A DNA stretch of 64,000 nucleotides from Micropterus salmoides. Its lineage: Eukaryota; Chordata; Actinopteri; Centrarchiformes; Centrarchidae. Below, piece by piece: positions 25,120-36,704 of the stretch. Location: NCBI RefSeq assembly GCF_014851395.1, contig NW_024041150.1:40795437-40859436 (forward strand), in the 5' to 3' direction. The notes under the pieces were generated by a model that ran no database searches, had not been told where the DNA came from, and saw only the letters and a list, made by a program, of their open reading frames with translations. The translations under genes were made by a program, and so were the position numbers. Every line of letters starts with the position of its first letter. Within the stretch, counting starts at the first letter, position 1.

Positions 25120-27660
25120 ATAATATGTAGGGGAGAGAGGGGAGTGTTGTAGCACTGGGTTAGCTGTAACACTCTCAGTTTGACTAATCACAAAAGAGCT
25201 GCGGCGATGTCATCAATCTCGTAGACTCCAGTTCCTTTTCAAGCTCACACGAGAAGCAGCATGTTTCTGTTAGCAACACTGTGAATTTTACATCCCCAAA
25301 AACTGATTTTCAGGTAAGAAAGTATGTTTCTGTTAATCAAGATTATTTTTTGCCCAGCGTTCAATCTGTTAAATTCTGTAGATGCAATGTTGCAGCTTGT
25401 CTATGAAGATTCTGTCATACAGGTCATAGTTATCAAACGAAGGTTAAAATCAATCATCCTTGATTTTAACCTTTGTTGGATAATGTTGCAGCCTGGATCA
25501 CTTAAAGTAGATTTTTTTTCCAGTTTAATTTGATGCTTTGCATTAATGTTAACTTCAGACCTAAATACCTTAAATTGTTAGCTATGCGATGGCTGGTTGT
25601 TGTTAAAAGATCATGCGCACGGATTTAACCACACCAAGTGTTGTCTTCTCATTTATAGTTGTGGACACATGGGCATAATCTCTGGAAGTGGAACAGCCGG
25701 CCAGTCCTGAAGTATGAAATACAAAGAGGGGACTTCATGTTGTCTACAAACATACAAACTTTCTGGCAGTAACTTCTCAAATGTTGCCCTCCTTTTCCGC
25801 TTTATGAATTTGGGAATGGATGCTGTAACGCACTTTTGGGAGCACAACAGCGTTATGGTCATTGACCACTTGCGAACAAAGGACAGTGTTGTTGCTCTGG
25901 ATAAGTAGAGAACTGTATTGTAATAAGTACCATTATCTGTTGCATTACCTGCATATTGCATACTCCCTTGCTCCCTTGTGGTTGGATAATGCACATGGTA
26001 TCACATATAACATTAAATAACCTTTTCTCTGTTTCAGCTGATGGAAGGATGGACTCCCCAGGTTAGTCATTGAATTTCTCTGTGTGTTCACTAATCAGGT
26101 GATGTCAGATTTTCTATAGGTAACTCCGCCCAATATTGCACCTACACAATTATGGAGCATGACTACAAGGACATAACCGGTGTAGTTACAGCTGACAAAT
26201 GACAAACCAACATGAACAGTGTGGTCGTGGAGAAGTACGTCTTTATACAGACATTTGATCGGCTTCTGGGGGAACTGAACATTACAGAGATTGTCACAGA
26301 TGCACACATGCAGATTTCATCACTGATGTACAGATTGAATACTTTTCAACTTTTCACTTTAAAATTTACCATCACTGCTGCATTGAATGCTTAGTCCAAC
26401 TGTGAATTTGAGAAAATTGAAGAGATTAGAAAATGCAATACCACAGCATCTACAGTAAAAAACAGAGGAGTTCTGTAGTGGGGACGACAACAGAAATCCA
26501 GGCATGTGGGGAAGGGAAATACAAGGGCCGCGGTGTCAAAACGGCAACTTTTTTGTTCTCCCGGGGTAGTAGGTTGTTTTTCGGGTTTGAAACCTGTAAA
26601 TGGTGATCTGAAAACTGGTGTGCAAAAGTGTGAAATAAAGTTTTGAAACTTGAAAATTGAGGTTCAAAAGGTGGAAACTTTATTACATTACATTTGCACT
26701 CGTATTGCAGACCTGAGTTTTCAACATCCACTTTGCGGAGATACGCCCACACAGTTGCGAGCTTGCGACTCACGTGTTTTGTGGCAGCGTTGTCACGCAG
26801 CCGTGGTTGTCTGGATCTTTTTTTTTTTTTTTTTTTTGCCAGTTGGCGGACAATCGAGAGGAGTTCATAGTGAGTATAATGGCCACAAATTGATTTTGTT
26901 TGTAATCACTGCACACGGGGCAGGAAGGTCTTACCATTCAGCTTGTAAAGTGTGAAATTACCACCGATAAAATCTCGGCAGAAATGTACAGTCTACTACA
27001 GCGATTAACTCCTGCAGGTGGTGGATGTTCATGTCTGTCTCACAGCATTTGTAATTATACTTAAAATTTATATTTTTATTTTAGGGTATGTGGCGAGGGG
27101 TCCTTCACCATGTCTGTGGCGCGCATGAATGGGCCCTTGGTAAATGTCAACATCAGCCACTGGATGCGGTGAGCAGTGCCAAAGACTGCATGCTGTCTCG
27201 TTCTGCAGCATATGAGGCACTCTCTCAAATCGTGCTCAACAGACGATGGCTGAAGGATGTGGAGAAGTTTCATTTTGGTAAAACGTTACATAATATCATG
27301 CCACCGACCAGCATACATCAACCAGAGAGGCAAAGTTTCCTAAGTCATACGTGAAAGATTTTTTGCGGTTCGGTTGCCTGGGGAGTTCACTGGAAAACTA
27401 TACTTAGAGTGAGAACAGGGTGCTGATCTCACTCAATGGAAAACCACACAGTATGTTGCAACTGTCAACTAATGTTACATTTGTTGTCTTTTAGACAAAA
27501 AGTGTAAACATTATCGTGTCCACGCGGTGAAGGTTGCCAAAGACTACAGCAACATCCCTCAGCTGCAGCAGGCTAGACAACCCACAGACTCTTGGTCTTC
27601 TTACTGGAGTTAAGCCTCCCCCAACAGCTGAACTGGCCCAGGCACAGATCTGCAGAGGAC
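25120..27660 (+). pseudogene. Broken copy of a multicopy fish protein family
   Basis: Short plus-strand segments in collinear order look like parts of one protein: about 25690-25860 (GDFMLSTNIQTFWQ in one frame and SNVALLFRFMNLGMDAVT in another), about 26150-26330 (NSVVVEKYVFIQTFDRLLGE and ITEIVTDAHMQISSLM), 27085-27290 (HVCGAHEWALGKCQH, then AAYEALSQIVLNRRWLKDVE) and about 27500-27560 (CKHYRVHAVKVAKDYSNIPQ). From memory these resemble a large uncharacterised teleost family, possibly transposon-derived, with a cysteine/histidine motif. Frames change several times and stops interrupt it, so it is non-functional unless heavily spliced. The family name is not certain. Confidence 0.5.
26505..26665 (-). 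repeat. Inverted copy of the 29.6-29.75 kb repeat
   Basis: Reads caaaacggcaac, gtagtaggttgtttttcggg, tttgaaacctgtaaatggtg and atctgaaaactggtgtgcaa. These are the reverse complement of tracts at about 29615-29735. The two copies lie 3 kb apart in opposite orientation, and the first interrupts the broken fish gene. Confidence 0.7.
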
Positions 27661-27835
27661 AGGTATGTGGACAGCCTGCCTACAGTCACATCTGATTGGC
27701 CACAATGAGTTTGCTTACGAGTCATGCAACAAAAAACAAAGAGGCTTCCCTTTCCCCTTCCGAGCTGGGTCGTAACAGAGGCAAAGCCTAATCATGACAG
27801 GATCATTTACAGTGTTTGCTTCTTTCTCTTTCGTA

Positions 27836-28148
27836 GACACCTTGCATCTGCACACAACATCCAGGAATACCATTCAGGCGATGACATCGAGGGTCACTGA
27901 AAATCCAGGAGAAACATGGATTGGAGGCTCTAATACAGAACAGGTATATTATTCGTGACTATATTATGGGCGAAAGTTATTTTTTAAATGACTGTTGTCT
28001 TGACTCTTGTATACGAACAATATTCTCTCTGTATTCAAGGACCAATATTGGATCTGGAGTGAGGGCACACCTTTCTTCTTTACTTGGTGTCGTGGAGAGC
28101 CTATTAACCATGGAGGTCGTCAGAAATGTCTGCAAATGAATTATTCAG
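27836..28148 (+). pseudogene. Two lectin-domain exons in plus orientation
   Basis: Exon relic A (27836-27943) matches the lectin exon with the LASIHNIQEY motif but lost a few bases after EYH, breaking the frame; it ends with GETWIGGSNTEQ and a good GT donor. Exon B (28040-28148, 109 bases, the same length as exon 6 of the complete gene) is open with both splice sites, reading DQYWIWSEGTPFFFTWCRGE then PINHGGRQKCLQMNYS. It has GEPIN near the sugar-binding loop, closer to the EPN type than the intact gene. No signal-peptide exon or last exon was found nearby, so this is an exon-level remnant of an inverted duplicate. Confidence 0.8.
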
Positions 28149-29319
28149 GTAAATTGTAACATTTTTCCCCCATGAGAGCTCAGTGTTTAGTGTAAATGGA
28201 ACAAGATTTACTGGTAAACAATTTAAATATATTTGACTTTATGAAATGACTTGAGTACATCATACAGTATACGACAACATTTACCAGTGATTTACAAAGT
28301 ATTCGGATCCTTTACTTAAATAAAAGTAATAATACTACTCTGAAATACTCTGTAAAGTAAGTAAATAAAACTCCTGCATTGTAAATGTAACTCAACTAAA
28401 AGTATGTAAGTAGAATCGATTGATTGTTTGGTTTGTAAAAATTCTTAAAATTAGAAATGCCATCACAGTTACCCAGAACTCAAAGTGACACCTTCACAAT
28501 ACTAGTTGCGTCCAACCAACAATCCAAACCTCAACTTTATTACCAATAAATCCAAACTATTAAAATTATTAAAAAGGAAAACTTGGAACCAACAATGACT
28601 TAAACCATCAAAATAGTTTCCCATTAATTTTCTGTGAATTCACTTATTGTTTAATCGACTAATCATTGTTGGAGAGAGTTTAATCTATAAAAAAAATTCA
28701 GATTTTATAAACTCGTGTTTTGTGAACAAAAATCTTAATTTGTAAAGTAACTAGTGACTAACGCTGTCCTATACAGTAAGCATAGTTGATTAAAAAGTAC
28801 ATTGTTTCCCTCTGAGATGCGGTGAAGTAGAAGTAGTAAATAGCATTATAAGAAAAGACTTAATGAAATGGCTGACAAATCTTTCTAAGGAGCCACCCGG
28901 AGGGGCAGGTTGGGAGTCGCTGACACACATACTTCCAAAAGCACGCATGGAGATAGTTCCTTAATTTTAATAACCAAAGAATTTATTTATTTATCTATAC
29001 TCCGGTTGTCTTTCCAACAACGAAAAAATAAAGAACATAAACAAAAAGACCAACACATGATTGATATTACTAATGTGAAGCGCTGCGGTCAGAAAACTGA
29101 CTGAGAATCAAGGAGGAGCAGGTCAAGAAGCCTAATTCATAAATCACAGCATCAAAAATTAACGCAAAACATACATTTTCTTATTTAAATTAAAGAACTC
29201 TCAGTATGGCTCCAACGCAAACTAGTACTCAAATTTGTACTTGAGTAGAGTACTTGTGTAAATGTACTGTCCACCACTGAAATGTACACTGTAGGGTTTG
29301 AGATTCATTAATAACCTAT
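28149..29319. repeat. Repeat-rich non-coding DNA
   Basis: 28290-28400 carries the fish repeat type 'cctttacttaaataaaagta'; related tracts are at 31050-31120, 33270-33350 and 56880-56960. 28480-28520 (aaagtgacaccttcacaata) recurs at 55446-55470. No supported gene. Confidence 0.45.
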
Positions 29320-29900
29320 TACAGTTTTTCTCAATTGCTTGAACACTATAACCAGGCTATTGAACTAAAATTTCAAAACCATAACTCCATTGTTCAAAAA
29401 GCACACCCTTTTTTCTAAACTCTCCACACAAATCCCCTCATTTCTCTTCGCCTACAGCATGTGGTCTTTGAGAAAACACTAACATTCAGTATTGTTCACT
29501 CAAACAGCACATGGTGAGCTAAGTTTGCACACAGCTACCCAGGTGGAAACACAAAGAGTCAAAATTGATAACACATCAATCAGAAGCTTCAACAGATAGA
29601 AAAAAGGGCCATTTTCAGAGTTTCAAAACTTTATTTCTTTTGCACACCAGTTTTCAGATCACCATTTACAGGTTTCAAACCCGAAAAACAACCTACTACC
29701 CCCGGAGAACAAAAAGTTGCCGTTTTGAAACTAAAAAACAACATGTTTGCAGAGATTTTATTGTTTATTTAACACTTTGCAAGCCTGTAAATCTTAGTTT
29801 TTGAGTTTTGTAAGATTTTGAGTTTTCAAACACTTTCAGAACTTTATTTTCAGTTTTGAAACATGGCAGGATATTTATGCCATAAATTCGTGCTTATAAC
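29320..29900 (+). repeat. Mariner-type MITE-like repeat
   Basis: Starts with attacagtttttctcaattg like the tandem units at 9.2-9.85 kb. Its second half (29610-29740) is the inverted partner of 26505-26665. Confidence 0.5.
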
Positions 29901-30004
29901 CGTCCTACGACAGCCACAGATACCGTATTTTTATCTTTTTTAATAATTTAAATTCAAATTTAAATAATTCAAATTCAGATTCTACTGACACAAATATGAG
30001 CCCA

Positions 30005-30565
30005 TAGCATGGGAGCAGAGAACAGCAGTTTTGTTTGTTTTGAAGCTGAAAACATCAAGTATGTCATCAAGAAAATAATCAGCAGATCCTGAAAATTATA
30101 AATGATAAAAAATAATGTTTATAAAAAAAAAATCTATCTGGGAACGTAATCTGTATCCCAGCATGCCTTTCTTTTTCTGCTCCTGCAGGGTGGCTGTCAC
30201 GTGCAGATACAGAAGTGACCTCACGGTGGCGCTGCTGTCCTGCCAGCCTCTCTCACTCTGTGGTTCTGAGACAGAAACTCAGCCTCAGATTCAGTCATGA
30301 GCGTCTGTTTCTGTTTGTAATCTGCACACACACACATCCAATGGACTGTGTGTGGACTTGTCAGGAATCATGTCAGTGTAACGAATGAAATGGTCTGCAG
30401 TCTCGATACTTGACTCGATGTGAGTGTGTGTTGTATTAGTTTCACTTCCTCTCAGGTTCAGAGATTGTTTTATTGGTTTCTCTTTCTGTCCAGATGTCTG
30501 TAGGGTTGTACTGTTATATTTCTTTTCTCTTGATTATTCATCTGTCTTTTCTTTTGAAAACATTT
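30005..30565 (+). repeat. Lectin-cluster flank block downstream of plus-strand lectin relic
   Basis: 30005-30400 is the reverse complement of 16400-16740; 30420-30560 is a direct copy of 7980-8130. The block lies downstream of the plus-strand lectin relic, matching the position of its partner relative to the minus-strand copy 2. Confidence 0.6.
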
Positions 30566-33500
30566 GTTTTCAGTAACATGTAACTCAGCTTTAACATCTG
30601 CAAGCTCAACATTCATGCCAATTAAGCTTATACATATTCACTACATGTTATATTAAACTTACAACTTATTATATATTATTCTGTAATCCTACTACATTTT
30701 ATATGCAATATTGTTGTACTATACTGCATATTTTCCAATAGCTACATTGGTGTTGATTATTGTGTGTGATTATTATTATAGTGTTTATATCTATCTATCT
30801 ATTTATATCTTAAGCAAATGTGGGGGGGTTATGTTATCGGTCATCGATGATTGCAGCTCTGATTGTATCGGCACAGTTAAAACACACAAACACGCAGGTG
30901 TCGTTTCGTGAGTGTTAAAGCTCACTGACTTAAAGGTCGGGAGCTTGTCATGAAGATAGAAGATTATGTAAAGATTGTGTGTGTGTGTGTGTGTAGGAAA
31001 ACTCCTCCAAAAGCTATCAGCAGATCAGATTTATCCAACAGCAGTGGTGGAAAAATACTTTTACTCAAGTAAGTCCACTTTTGAGGGACTAGTACTTTAC
31101 TTGTGTATTTCCATTTTGTGCTAATATATTTCAAAGGGGTTTACTTTTGGCCCCATCGTCAGGTCTGAGTTTTTCTCTTTCTAATATTTATTGCTGCTCT
31201 TACTAGTATCTGTTGTTACTCATTGATCTCTGACTTTACTGATGCTTGTATGTTGTTCCTCAAATGTAAGTTGCTACGGACAGAAGTGTCTGACCAACTG
31301 AGTAAATGTAAGTTTGCTTTATTTTTGGCATAGCATCACCCAGAGAGGGAAAATGCACCAGCTGCCATTGATTTAAAGTAGCTCCTCTAACTGGTACCTG
31401 CATGTTGATTTATCAGTATTAATAATGCAATAATCTAAAATATAATAATGAAGCCAATTATCCGTAGAAGAAGTACTTTTACTGTTGATACTTCTGGTAC
31501 ATTTTGATTATAATACTTCTGTGCTTTTAATTAAAGTAAGATATTAAATGAAAGACTTTTACTTATAATTGACTACTTGAAGCTGGGGTAGGCATTTTAT
31601 TTTAGAGCCATTTTAGTTGTTGAAATTCCTGTCAACACCTTTTAACACAAACGTAGCAAGCTAGCTAGCACTTCCGGTGTGTACGAGACGCCCCAGAGCG
31701 TCTCATAGAGACCCATCTGGAAGCGCCTCAGAGAAGCTGAAGGGTACTTTTGGTGTCAAATAACTACGTTTTGTCACTTTTTCTGAAAGCGCTGGTATTG
31801 GACACCCTGAGATAAGAACAGTCTGGGTATCTTTGGCTGTCATGGCACTGTTATAGGCCTACCTGCCTACCTGCGTGCACTCTGCCTGTATTGAACATGT
31901 GTTTTGAGGGAGTATGATGGGGTGGGATTTCTTCCATTTCAAAATCTAGCAATCTCTTGCTAGTTTCTGCTACACCAGCTTTAAAAGACCTGTGTACCTC
32001 TTCCACTGCTTTTCAGATAGTCATACATTGTACAAACATTCAGCCTCCTTTTTTATTTCTCATCCATCCAACAGTTGGCACATTAATACCCCTCTTATGA
32101 TCAGGATATTTTGAGTATCCTGACTGTGTGTTTCTGCATGTAAATTTCAAATTCAGTTTCAGAAACCAGGATGTACCCTGGCTGGAGTACTGTGGGTGAA
32201 ACCAGGAGGCTTTGAGAGACAATAAAAGTGGAAATATGTTCCTACAAGTAACCAAGAATAATACAAATGCAAAAACCAAACCAGTCTCCACCATCAGAAT
32301 CATACAGGGAGGTGAATACCCTCATAACCAGGATGATTGTGCGGGAACAGTAAAAGTCTGGTACTGGTGTCAGAACAGATAGTATCGCTCTTTCCACCAA
32401 CACTACGCAAACTAAAAATGGATGTCACAAAGTCATCCGGAGTTCCTCTGGCAAATCTGACCTACTGATATCCAACATGTCCTCAAATCTAAACGCCCAA
32501 ATAAGTCAATTGTCAACTGCCTCAAAACAACATAAATGACCGTGCCCCAAAACAAAAGCGAGCTTTGCCAAGTACCAGTTCAGCAACCAGTGGACCCTAA
32601 GTATAGTATGAAGTAAAAAATGTGGTGAGTATTGTGAAACAATGTTAGTATGATTAGATTTAGGCAAAAGAACTTGGTTAGATTTAAAAAGATAGTGGTT
32701 TGGCCTAAAATATATACATTATGTAGTGACGCAGGTTATCTGCAAAATGTTATTTTACCTAAAACATGTCAACTTTGACTTTCTTTCACGCAGGACTCAA
32801 ATCTTAGTGTGCTGAGTGAAAGTCCTTCTTCTGCCACTAGAGGTTGGGGCCAAACAAAAAGCATAAATATGGGTCATAATAAGCTGCTTTATAATTGACC
32901 TATAAGGCTGTTTATCTGGTGAGGATGGGCTGGAAATCGAGAGGTCCGTAGCCGCCCTCAGTAAAAGAAAAAGCAGTAACAGGCAGACTAAAACAACATA
33001 AAAATAAATCAGATGCAATTTCTTAATAGACATAAAAGATCCAACCGTTAAAAGTAATGCATACCATGTAAATCACAGGGAGTTATTAAGCAAGCAAATG
33101 GCGGCACGGACAAAAGTAGGCCTAATAAACTGAAAATAAAAGAGGTAAACTGGTCTGCGAGTCAGTGACTGTCTGCAGTGTGAACCTCTTCCAACACATT
33201 AAATGCACAAACACACAAGAAAGACAATAGTCATAACAAGCGGGATGTAACTGGGTTTAGACAAGTACAATTTTAAGTGGCTTGTACTTTACTTGAGTGT
33301 GTTCGTGTTATGCTACTTTACTTCTACTCCACTACATTTTGAGAGATTTTTTTTTTTACTTCACTATGTTTATTTCACATCTTAAACAACATCTTTCACA
33401 CACATACACAAACAGTGAGTTCATAAAATATTACCTAGTCAAATTAGCAGCATCTTGACGGACAACAATAGTACAGTTCTGCTTAATTATACTGTAAATG

Positions 33501-33740
33501 CATCTGTAAAAATAATCTAGTAATATAGGAAAGGCCTACTGCATAGTCACCGGCACAATTTATACTTTTACATGTTGCTGCTAAAACTTAAGAGTATTTT
33601 TTATTTTTTTAAAACTAAGCTATTCTTATCCTTCCTACTGATACATTCAGACATTGAATATCTGAATACTTTATGTAAATGGTCATTTAAATGTTTCAAA
33701 TAGCCAACTTGAAAATGAAAACCAGGGTAATTAAAGAAAA
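30566..33740. other. Non-coding DNA upstream of dkk2
   Basis: Contains a (tg)n tract near 30978-30995, fish repeats with 'acttttactcaagtaag' (about 31060), and a probable MITE at 31575-31985 with partly matching inverted ends (gaagctggggtaggca and tgctacaccagcttta). No coding exon recognised. The minus-strand open frame 32303-32040 shows no known domain. Confidence 0.4.
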
Positions 33741-33909
33741 GGTTGTTTTTAGTGATGTTCAGTGAGTGCTCTGCAGTCTACTTGCCCTACGTTAACGTTG
33801 CAAAGCACGGACATCTTCCTTTAACCCCCTCGCTGCCTCTTCTTCTCTCTGTGTATCGATGGCTGCAGGTGAATGGCTCGCGCGGGTATCGATGTGTGTG
33901 TGGGCGCGC

Positions 33910-34170
33910 GGCCGGGGCGGTGGGCGGTGGGCGGAGAGGGAGGTTGCAGTGGAAGCAGACTATAAAGTGGACCAGGGTCCGGATCCATCTCACCTGTCTG
34001 AATTCCTTCAGTCAGACACGCAGCATCTTCTTCTGCTCACCTGAGAGTTTTTTTGGACACGACAAGAGAGAAGCTGGGATTTTAAAACAACAGCAACAAC
34101 AAACCGGGATTAATTTAAGACACATTTTGACTTCTTGCAGAGGAAAGGAACTTCACCCCGCAAGCAACAG
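33910..34170 (+). promoter_or_regulatory. Candidate dkk2 promoter and non-coding first exon
   Basis: A GC-rich tract with several GGGCGG-type boxes (about 33913-33940) precedes a TATAAAG at 33961-33967. A likely start lies near 33990. The transcribed stretch ends at a strong donor CAG|GTAAGA (exon end 34170). The next acceptor, TTGCCCCAG, ends at 34683, just 17 bases before the dkk2 start codon. Hence a 5' UTR intron of about 510 bases is likely. Confidence 0.55.
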
Positions 34171-34700
34171 GTAAGATTTGGTGCTTTTACTTTGCAACTT
34201 TCTGCCTGTTCCAGGAATATTTTACGGTATTAAACGATTTTAAATTCCCAGCTACCCAAATTTAAACATAATGATGTAGGCTAGGCTAAATTTACGTGAG
34301 ATTATCTTGTAAAAGTCGTTCGGGGTGGCTGATCTAAACTCTTGCAGACTAATGTTTCCCAAACATCAAGTCTGCTTCAGCTTCAGTAAAAAATGATGCG
34401 TGAGGCATTTCAAAATAAAGCTGTACCCTCGCAGTGTTGTGGGCTTTTATTGGCTAGGCCTATTTATTAATTTATAGACATCTAGGCCTACTGTAGACTG
34501 AGATAAGATTTATCTTCGCTGAGATTCTGAGGAAACTTGTTTAAAAGTGGGCAACGGGATGTAAATGTGTTGGGGGTTTTTTTAAGCTAAACGATAGGAA
34601 TCAATATTTAAATGTAGAAGTGAAGTTACCATGTAAGCACGTGCAGCGTGTTTGGGTATTTAAGTATTCATTTGTTGCCCCAGCAGCAGCAGCAGCAGTC

Positions 34701-36704
34701 ATGAGCAGTCACTTGGTGCTGATGGTGTGTCTCACGCTCGCGCTGGCGTTGTGTTCCCGCGGCGGGGAGGCGCGAGTCAGACTGAACGCCATCAGGACGG
34801 TGATCCTGACGGAGGGCCACGCGCTGCCAGTGAACAGGAGCGCGTGGGAGCCAAACTTGGACCTGACGGTGAGTGTGTGTTTGTGACGTAGGGCCCTACA
34901 ACGGCGTTCCGACAGTTCGAATGGCTTTAATCTGGATACAATGTTTCAGAGTTCTGTTCCAAAGTCAGTGACGTTCACGTGTGTCTCCGCAGCTCTACCA
35001 GTGCATGAGCGACCTGGAGTGCAGCGAGGGCAGCTACTGCCACGCCCCCGCCAAAGGCCCCGCCCACTCGCGCTGTCAGAGCTGCCGCAGGAGGAAGAGG
35101 CGCTGCCTTAGGGACAGCATGTGTTGCCCGGGCAACCGCTGCAACAACAGTAAGATTGGCTTTTATATTCAACATACCCCGCGTGTCTGAAAGCTACGTC
35201 ACTAAATAAAACAATGTTGTACAAAAAGAGTATAAAAAATACAAATGGAAGTAGTGTGATGGTTTCTGAATAAGAGCTAAAATATTTTAAATGACTGGCT
35301 TATTATGCTCCTCTGGCTCATTTAACTTGCATTAGTATTTTATTTTGTAGTAGGCTAGTATAACGAAGGTATAAAAACTTTTGGCTTACTGTAATAAGTA
35401 AGTAATAATACTAATAATTAATCAATAATAATTACTGTAGGGTAATCTCATACATTTAAAATGTCTCAATTCTGATTTATAAAATCTTGATTTATTTTCA
35501 TTTTTCTAGTTGTACCTCTATCTTAGTCCATATTACTCTCACTGATAGTCTTCCTTTACCATTTTTCTGTTTTCACAACAAACCATATTGCTATTATACA
35601 GCTTTTGTTAGATTTTGATCAATCTAGTTTGACATTTACTCAAGATATCTCACTAATCATTCACACTAAGTTTACTAAAGCATTTAAACTTAATTTTTAT
35701 TTAAACTGCTTACTAGAATGATGGTTGCTATTTAAAATGCTCATTCATTCCTCTCTATCTCCTTCAGATATCTGTGTTCCCCAAGTGGATAGTTTTGTGT
35801 CTGAGAGGATCCCAGACTCGGATGGAAGGATCAGTCCTCTGTCTAAAAAGAAAGGATGGAGGAAGAGGGGGAAGGTGGACGTCAAAGGGACATCCGGTAA
35901 AGGTGAGCCTTTGTTCCCTCTTCTCATCTGCTGGTGCTTTCACACTTAATATCATCTTAATTAGCATCAAGAAACCTCATTTATAATTGGTTTAATGTGG
36001 TGCTCCGATTTATTCACAATTACTGTTTATTTTGACTGGAGCAACTTCAGAGATCCTGTCTTGTTTAATTAAAGCAGATGAAACTTTCTGTGAAAGTTTT
36101 TACTTTACTATTTACAAATTATTTATGTTCTTGTCATTCTACAATACTACCTTCTTTGCTTCTTTATGGCATGACATTGAGCAATTGAAATCATTGTTTT
36201 TGATATAATTAGTTAATGTAGATTTATTGTATGAGTCTGCTTTCCACCTCGTATGTCATCGTATTAACAGTTTTTGTGTCTGTCTCTGTGTTTCCAGGTC
36301 AGGTAGGAGATCCCTGTCTACGCACCTCAGACTGTTCAAGTGGTTTGTGCTGCGCCCGTCACTTCTGGGCTCGCATCTGCAAGCCGGTGTTGCGGGAGGG
36401 ACAGGTTTGCACGCGACACCGCCAGAAGGGGAATCAAGGCCTGGAGCTGTTCCAGCGCTGCCCCTGCGGTGATGGATTTAGCTGCCGAACGCTGCAAGAT
36501 CTCAGTGGCCAGCCTTCAATATCCTCGTCCTCGTCCTCATCCTCATCCTCGTCATCACTGCTGGCGGCAGCGGCAAAATCCAAGTTTGCAGCGTCCTCTT
36601 CCTCATCTCGCCACTCCTCTCCCCAGACATCGCTGCTGTCTTCATCCTCAAAGTCGTCGTCAGCGGTGGCAAAGGCGAGACTTCACGTGTGCCAGAAAAA
36701 CTGA
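34701..36704 (+). CDS. dkk2: Dickkopf-2-like secreted Wnt antagonist, 4 coding exons
   Basis: Secreted protein of 288 aa that by family acts outside the cell on LRP5/6 to modulate canonical Wnt signalling. Coding exons: 34701-34868, 34993-35149, 35768-35902, 36298-36704; all junctions GT-AG with matching phases. Residues 1 to about 24 form a signal peptide. Cysteine-rich domain 1 has ten Cys (60, 66, 72, 84, 87, 94, 100, 101, 106, 111); domain 2 (colipase-like) has ten (160, 166, 171, 172, 181, 191, 208, 210, 216, 285) with the family core GLCCARHFW and ICKPVL. The N-terminal RVRLNAIR and VNRSAW stretches and the C-terminal KARLHVCQKN favour DKK2 over DKK1/4. The neighbouring gimd1 and aimp1-like genes also support dkk2. 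Odd: a serine-rich insertion of about 50 residues between the last two cysteines. Confidence 0.93.
36518..36660 (+). repeat. TCN-rich coding repeat in dkk2 exon 4
   Basis: Imperfect TCC/TCA/TCG repeats encode runs of 12, 5 and 4 serines separated by LLAAAAKSKFAA-like and RHSSPQTSLL-like spacers. The tract stays in frame and lies between Cys216 and Cys285 of dkk2. Confidence 0.85.

Noticed and set aside
32040..32303. Minus-strand 87-residue frame with a hydrophobic stretch
   Set aside because: No recognisable signal peptide plus domain structure, no splice partners, and it lies in repeat-rich DNA.
33743..34174. 143-residue open frame upstream of dkk2
   Set aside because: It covers the GC-rich promoter and the 5' UTR exon, has no domain, and the TATA box lies inside it.
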